DNA of 64,000 nucleotides. It comes from RBG-16-66-20 sp040752005. GTDB lineage: Bacteria; Pseudomonadota; Gammaproteobacteria; Burkholderiales; SG8-39. Positions 60,361 to 64,000 of this stretch are shown piece by piece. Numbering within the stretch: the first letter of the stretch is position 1; every line of letters begins with the position of its first letter. The stretch lies in NCBI GenBank assembly GCA_040752005.1, contig JBFMFX010000012.1:1-64000 (forward strand), in the 5' to 3' direction. The translations under genes were made by a program, and so were the position numbers. The notes beneath the pieces were generated by a model that made no database searches, had not been told where the DNA came from, and saw only the letters and a list, made by a program, of their open reading frames with translations.

Positions 60361-62423
60361 AATCGCGGGCACGGCCCGCGCCGGCCCCGGGAGCGGCGCG
60401 CGGCCTTGCCGCGAAGCTCGAAAAGCTCGGCATCCGCTCGCGGGCGGAGCTCGCGTTTCATCTGCCGCTGCGCTACGAGGACGAGACCGCGCTCACGGCG
60501 CCCGAGCACGCGCCCGCGGGAAAGCCGGTGCTCGTCGAGGCGCGCGTGCAGCACGCCGAGGTCGCCACCCGGCCGCGGCGCCAGCTTCTCGTGCGCGCCG
60601 AAGGGCTGGTGCTTCGCTTTTTCAATTTCTACCCGAGCCAGTTGCAGGCGTTCCGGCGCGCCGCCGACGAAGGGCTGCTCGTGCGCGCCTATGGCGAGGT
60701 GCGCGCGGGGTTTTTCGGCGCCGAGATGGTGCACCCGCGCTGGCGCTTGGTCCGGGAAGGCGAGCCGCTCGCGGCCACGCTCACCCCGGTCTATCCGACC
60801 ACCGCCGGACTGGCGCAGGGCGTGCTGCGCAAGATGGTGCTGGAGGCGCTCGCCGCGGCGCCGCTCGAAGAAACGCTCCCGGAACGGTTCCTGCGCCGCT
60901 ACGGGCTACCGGGGATCGCCGAGGCGGTGCGAACGCTGCACCAGCCGCCGCCGGAGGCCGACCGCGAGGCGCTCGCCGCCCGTACGCACCCGGCGTGGCG
61001 GCGGGTGAAATTCGACGAGCTGCTCGCGCAGCAGCTCTCGATGCGCATGGCCTACCGCGCGCGCCGCGAGCGCCGCGCCCCGGTGCTCGCGGGCGACGGG
61101 CCGCTCCTCCGCCGCTTTCTGGGCACGCTGCCGTTTCGCCTCACGCGCGCGCAGCGCCGCGCAATGGCCGAGATCCTCGCCGATCTGGCGCAGCCGCATC
61201 CGATGCAGCGGCTGCTGCAGGGCGATGTCGGCAGCGGCAAGACGATCGTCGCGGCGATCGGCTGCCTCGCGGCGGTGGACGCGGGCTGGCAGGCGGCGGT
61301 GATGGCGCCGACCGAGATCCTCGCCGAACAGCACTTCCGCAAGTTCTCGGAGTGGCTGGCGCCGCTCGGCGTTCGCATCGCGTGGCTGCACGGGGCGCTC
61401 GGCGCGGCCGAAAAGCGCGCCGCGCTCGCCGCGCTCGCGACGGGCGAGGCGGCGATCGGCATCGGCACCCATGCGCTGATCGAGGAGGGCGCGGCGTTCG
61501 CGCGCCTCGGCCTCGCGGTGGTGGACGAGCAGCACCGTTTCGGCGTGCGCCAGCGGCTCGCGCTGCGGCGAAAGGGCGAGGGCGACCCCGCCGAGCCGCT
61601 GGTGCCGCACCAGCTCATGATGAGCGCGACGCCGATCCCGCGCACGCTCTCGATGACCTATTTCGCCGATCTCGACGTCTCGGTGGTGGACGAGATGCCG
61701 CCCGGCCGGCGGCCGGTCGCGACGCGCCTGGTCGCCGCCTCGCGCCGCGGCGAGGTGCTGGCGCGCATCCGCCAGGCGTGCGCGGCCGGCGAGCAGGCGT
61801 ACTGGGTCTGCCCGGTGATCGAGCATTCGCGCGAAGGCGACCTGCAGACCGCGCTCGACACCCATGCGCGCCTTGCCGCCGAGCTGCGCGGCCTGAGCGT
61901 CGGGCTGGTGCACGGGCGCCTTGCGCCGGCGGAAAAGGCGGCGGTGATGGCGGAGTTCGCCGCCGGCCGCATCCAGCTCCTCGTGGCGACCACGGTGATC
62001 GAGGTCGGGGTGGACGTGCCGAACGCGACGCTCATGGTGATCGAGCACGCCGAGCGCTTCGGCCTCGCGCAACTGCACCAGTTGCGCGGCCGCATCGGCC
62101 GCGGCGGGCGCGAGAGCGTGTGCATCCTGCTCTACGCCAATCCGCTCTCGGCCGCGGCGCGCGAGCGGCTGAAAATCATCTACGAATCGCGCGACGGCTT
62201 CGAGATCGCGCAGCGCGATCTCGCGCTGCGCGGCCCGGGCGAGTACCTCGGCGAGCGCCAGAGCGGCCTGCCGCTGCTGCGTTTTGCCGATCTCGCGGCC
62301 GACGAGCCGCTCGCGCGGGCGGCGCGCGAGGCGGCCGAGGAGCTGCTCGATGCCGACCCGGCGGCGGCGGCGCGCCACGTCGAGCGCTGGCTGGGGGCGC
62401 GCCGCGAGCTGGCGCGCGCCTGA
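60357..62423 (+). CDS. recG: ATP-dependent DNA helicase RecG
   Basis: A 688-aa helicase reversing stalled forks and processing Holliday junctions. N-terminal wedge/OB domain (about residues 20-230), Walker A LLQGDVGSGKTIVAAI, motif II VVDEQHRFG (DEQH), MMSATPIPRTLSM, and the C-terminal motif QLRGRIGRGGRESVC. The start is a GTG overlapping the ridA stop; the in-frame reading upstream is non-coding. Followed after 26 bp by ubiA. Confidence 0.96.
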   Translation: MKSRARPAPAPGAARGLAAKLEKLGIRSRAELAFHLPLRYEDETALTAPEHAPAGKPVLVEARVQHAEVATRPRRQLLVRAEGLVLRFFNFYPSQLQAFRRAADEGLLVRAYGEVRAGFFGAEMVHPRWRLVREGEPLAATLTPVYPTTAGLAQGVLRKMVLEALAAAPLEETLPERFLRRYGLPGIAEAVRTLHQPPPEADREALAARTHPAWRRVKFDELLAQQLSMRMAYRARRERRAPVLAGDGPLLRRFLGTLPFRLTRAQRRAMAEILADLAQPHPMQRLLQGDVGSGKTIVAAIGCLAAVDAGWQAAVMAPTEILAEQHFRKFSEWLAPLGVRIAWLHGALGAAEKRAALAALATGEAAIGIGTHALIEEGAAFARLGLAVVDEQHRFGVRQRLALRRKGEGDPAEPLVPHQLMMSATPIPRTLSMTYFADLDVSVVDEMPPGRRPVATRLVAASRRGEVLARIRQACAAGEQAYWVCPVIEHSREGDLQTALDTHARLAAELRGLSVGLVHGRLAPAEKAAVMAEFAAGRIQLLVATTVIEVGVDVPNATLMVIEHAERFGLAQLHQLRGRIGRGGRESVCILLYANPLSAAARERLKIIYESRDGFEIAQRDLALRGPGEYLGERQSGLPLLRFADLAADEPLARAAREAAEELLDADPAAAARHVERWLGARRELARA

Positions 62424-62449
62424 CGGCGCGGCCCTGCTATCCTCGGCGC

Positions 62450-63319
62450 GTGGACGCGGCGTTTCTCCTGCGGCGACTGGACGCCTACGAGCGGCTGGTG
62501 CGACTCGACAAGCCGATCGGGGCGCTGCTGCTGCTGTGGCCGACGCTGTGGGCGGTATGGCTCGCCGCCGACGGCCGGCCGCCGGCGGCGATCGTGGTCA
62601 TCTTCGTGATGGGCACGATCCTGATGCGCTCGGCCGGATGCGCGCTCAACGACTGGGCGGACCGCCACTTCGACCCGCATGTCGAGCGCACGCGCGCCCG
62701 CCCGCTCGCCGCCGGCGAGATCCACCCGCACGAGGCGCTGGCGGTGGCCGCCGTGCTCGCCGCCATCGCCTTCGGGTTCGTGCTGTTCCTGAACCGCTTC
62801 GCGATCCTGCTTTCGTTCGTCGCGCTGGCGATCGCCGCGGTCTATCCGTTCACCAAGCGATTCTTTGCGCTGCCGCAGCTCGTGCTCGGCGTCGCCTTCG
62901 GCTTCGGCATCCCGATGGCCTATGCGGCGCTGCGCGAGGCGCTGCCCTGGGAGTGCTGGGTGCTGCTCGCGGCGAACATCTGCTACTCGTTCGCCTACGA
63001 TACGGAGTACGCGATGGTGGATCGCGACGACGACGCGAAAATCGGCATCCGCACCTCGGCGCTCACGCTCGGGCGCTACGACGTCGCCGGCGTCATGGTC
63101 GCCTATGCCGGCATGCTCGCGATCCTCACCGCGCTCGGCGTCGCGCTGCGCCTGGGCTGGCCGTACTATGCCGGGCTCGCGGTCGCCGGTGCGATGGCGC
63201 TCTTTCACTACCGTCTGATCCGCGATCGCTCGCGCGAGGGATGCTTTCGCGCCTTCCGGCACAACAACTGGGTCGGCGCGGCGATCTTCGCCGGCCTGGT
63301 CGCCTCGTACCAGGTGTGA
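62450..63319 (+). CDS. ubiA: 4-hydroxybenzoate polyprenyltransferase
   Basis: A 289-aa integral membrane prenyltransferase of ubiquinone biosynthesis. Eight to nine helices; the first Asp-rich motif NDWADRHFD (with CALND) and the second YDTEYAMVDRDDD are intact for Mg-prenyl-diphosphate binding. The start is GTG at 62450; TATCCT ends 6 nt before it, another leaderless-type arrangement. The stop overlaps the next small gene (GTGA). Confidence 0.94.
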   Translation: MDAAFLLRRLDAYERLVRLDKPIGALLLLWPTLWAVWLAADGRPPAAIVVIFVMGTILMRSAGCALNDWADRHFDPHVERTRARPLAAGEIHPHEALAVAAVLAAIAFGFVLFLNRFAILLSFVALAIAAVYPFTKRFFALPQLVLGVAFGFGIPMAYAALREALPWECWVLLAANICYSFAYDTEYAMVDRDDDAKIGIRTSALTLGRYDVAGVMVAYAGMLAILTALGVALRLGWPYYAGLAVAGAMALFHYRLIRDRSREGCFRAFRHNNWVGAAIFAGLVASYQV

Positions 63320-63564
63320 GGGCGGACGAGCTTCTCGCGGAAACCGAGCTGCCGGGCGGCGGGCGCCTCGCCCTGTACCCCGGGCGGTTGGTCCACACCG
63401 GCGCGGCCGGGAGCGAGACGGTCGCGCTCGCGCATCTCGCCTCCGTGCGCATCGCGTTCGGCGCCGCCGAGCGCTCGTTCTCCGCGCGCGGCCGCGATGC
63501 GGCGCTCGCCGCGTTCGCCGAGGCGCTCGCCGATCGCCTCGGAGAGCTGGCGCACCGGAGCTGA
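63316..63564 (+). CDS. small unknown protein between ubiA and ubiD
   Basis: An 82-aa ORF starting at GTG 63316, overlapping the ubiA stop, and ending 3 bp before ubiD. The composition is beta-rich with alternating hydrophobics (GRLALYPGRLVHTGA, TVALAHLASVRIAFGAA) and a C-terminal helix (ALAAFAEALADRLGEL), reminiscent of small PH-like domains, but no family is recognised. Tight spacing on both sides and normal codon usage support a real gene. Confidence 0.6.
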   Translation: MRADELLAETELPGGGRLALYPGRLVHTGAAGSETVALAHLASVRIAFGAAERSFSARGRDAALAAFAEALADRLGELAHRS

Positions 63565-63567
63565 GCG

Positions 63568-64000
63568 ATGCGCTACGCGGACCTGCGCGACTTTCTTTCG
63601 CGGCTCGAGCGCATGGGCGAGCTGAGGCGTATCGCCGCCGAGGTCTCGCCGCGTCTGGAGATGACGGAAATCTGCGACCGCGTGCTGCGCTCGGGCGGCC
63701 CGGCGCTCCTCTTCGAGCGCCCGGCGGGATACACGATACCGGTGCTCGGCAATCTCTTCGGCACCGTGCGCCGAATCGCGCTCGCGATGGGCGCCGAGGA
63801 CGCCGCGGCGCTGCGCGAGATCGGCAGACTGCTTGCGTACCTGCGCGAGCCAGAACCGCCGCACGGGCTGCGCGACGCGTGGGAAAAGCTCCCGCTGCTG
63901 AAAAAACTCTTCGCGATGCAGCCGAAGGAGGTGCGCTCGGCGCCCTGCCAAGAGGTGGTCTGGGAAGGAAAGGACGTGGACCTCGGCAGGCTTCCGGTGC
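63568..64000 (+). CDS. ubiD: UbiD family decarboxylase, N-terminal part (cut by window edge)
   Basis: The first 144 codons of 4-hydroxy-3-polyprenylbenzoate decarboxylase, the prenylated-FMN enzyme following UbiA in ubiquinone synthesis. The N-terminus YADLRDFLSRLERMGELRRI, ICDRVLRSGGPALLFERPAG, and VLGNLFGTVRRIALAMG match the family. The active-site Arg/Glu residues lie beyond the window. ATG 63568, 3 bp after the small ORF, fits an operon recG-ubiA-ORF-ubiD. Confidence 0.93.
   Translation, partial: MRYADLRDFLSRLERMGELRRIAAEVSPRLEMTEICDRVLRSGGPALLFERPAGYTIPVLGNLFGTVRRIALAMGAEDAAALREIGRLLAYLREPEPPHGLRDAWEKLPLLKKLFAMQPKEVRSAPCQEVVWEGKDVDLGRLPV

Overview
The window reads as chromosome of a high-GC betaproteobacterium, probably of the Burkholderiales or a close relative. 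The evidence is the gene order tkt-gap-pgk-pyk / fba-purC-purE-sua5, the macromolecular-synthesis block tsaD / rpsU-yqeY-dnaG-rpoD, an RpoD with a long Lys/Ala-rich N-terminal extension, and the abundance of Bug (TctC-like) periplasmic binding proteins. No phage, IS, integrase (other than XerD), CRISPR array or rRNA was seen.

Layout: (1) 1-4888, glycolysis: tkt 3' end, gap, pgk, pyk, with a thioredoxin-like gene and a cupin gene. (2) 4889-29550, a 25-kb catabolic and transport stretch lying between pyk and fba, which are normally neighbours in this group. It holds a TetR-led sugar-acid cluster (isomerase, enolase-superfamily enzyme, Bug protein, Gfo/Idh dehydrogenase, DUF993, second isomerase), a TRAP transporter (DctPQM), an alcohol dehydrogenase plus a benzoylformate-decarboxylase-like enzyme, an EF-G paralogue, a GldA/F/G-type ABC system, a TctCBA transporter and an XRE regulator. 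(3) 29640-33377, return of the conserved block: fba, purC, purE, sua5, a small lipoprotein; purK is missing. (4) 33374-46245, a second catabolic stretch: PhoD-like phosphatase, split UxaA/SuyAB-type lyase, hydrolase, succinate dehydrogenase/fumarate reductase-like B, C and D subunits, class I fumarase-like alpha and beta subunits, TAXI-TRAP transporter and an SdhA-like flavoprotein. This looks like import and processing of a C4-dicarboxylate-type or hydroxy-acid substrate. (5) 46255-64000, mostly core: dienelactone hydrolase, Ldh_2 dehydrogenase, xerD, ybaK, folB, plsY, panE, tsaD, rpsU, yqeY, dnaG, rpoD, two tRNAs, sapC, DUF3014, DUF2237, a TPR gene, ridA, recG, ubiA, a small unknown ORF and the ubiD 5' end.

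Three features stand out. First, repeated gene decay: a MetE-like gene with a large internal deletion and a frameshift, a MarR gene with two in-frame stops and a frameshift, a frameshifted DUF993 gene whose tail is joined in frame to an N-truncated isomerase, a DUF2145 remnant, a duplicated gap/pgk junction, absence of purK, and an in-frame fusion of an SdhD-like membrane subunit to a Bug protein. Second, many divergent gene pairs are separated by only 20-37 bp with back-to-back -10 elements placed 6-10 nt before the start codon, suggesting widespread leaderless transcription. Third, GTCGAC (more broadly RTCGAY) appears strongly avoided, with Ile-Asp written ATT-GAC and Val-Asp written GTG-GAC, possibly the footprint of a restriction-modification system. 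All counts and family assignments were made by eye.
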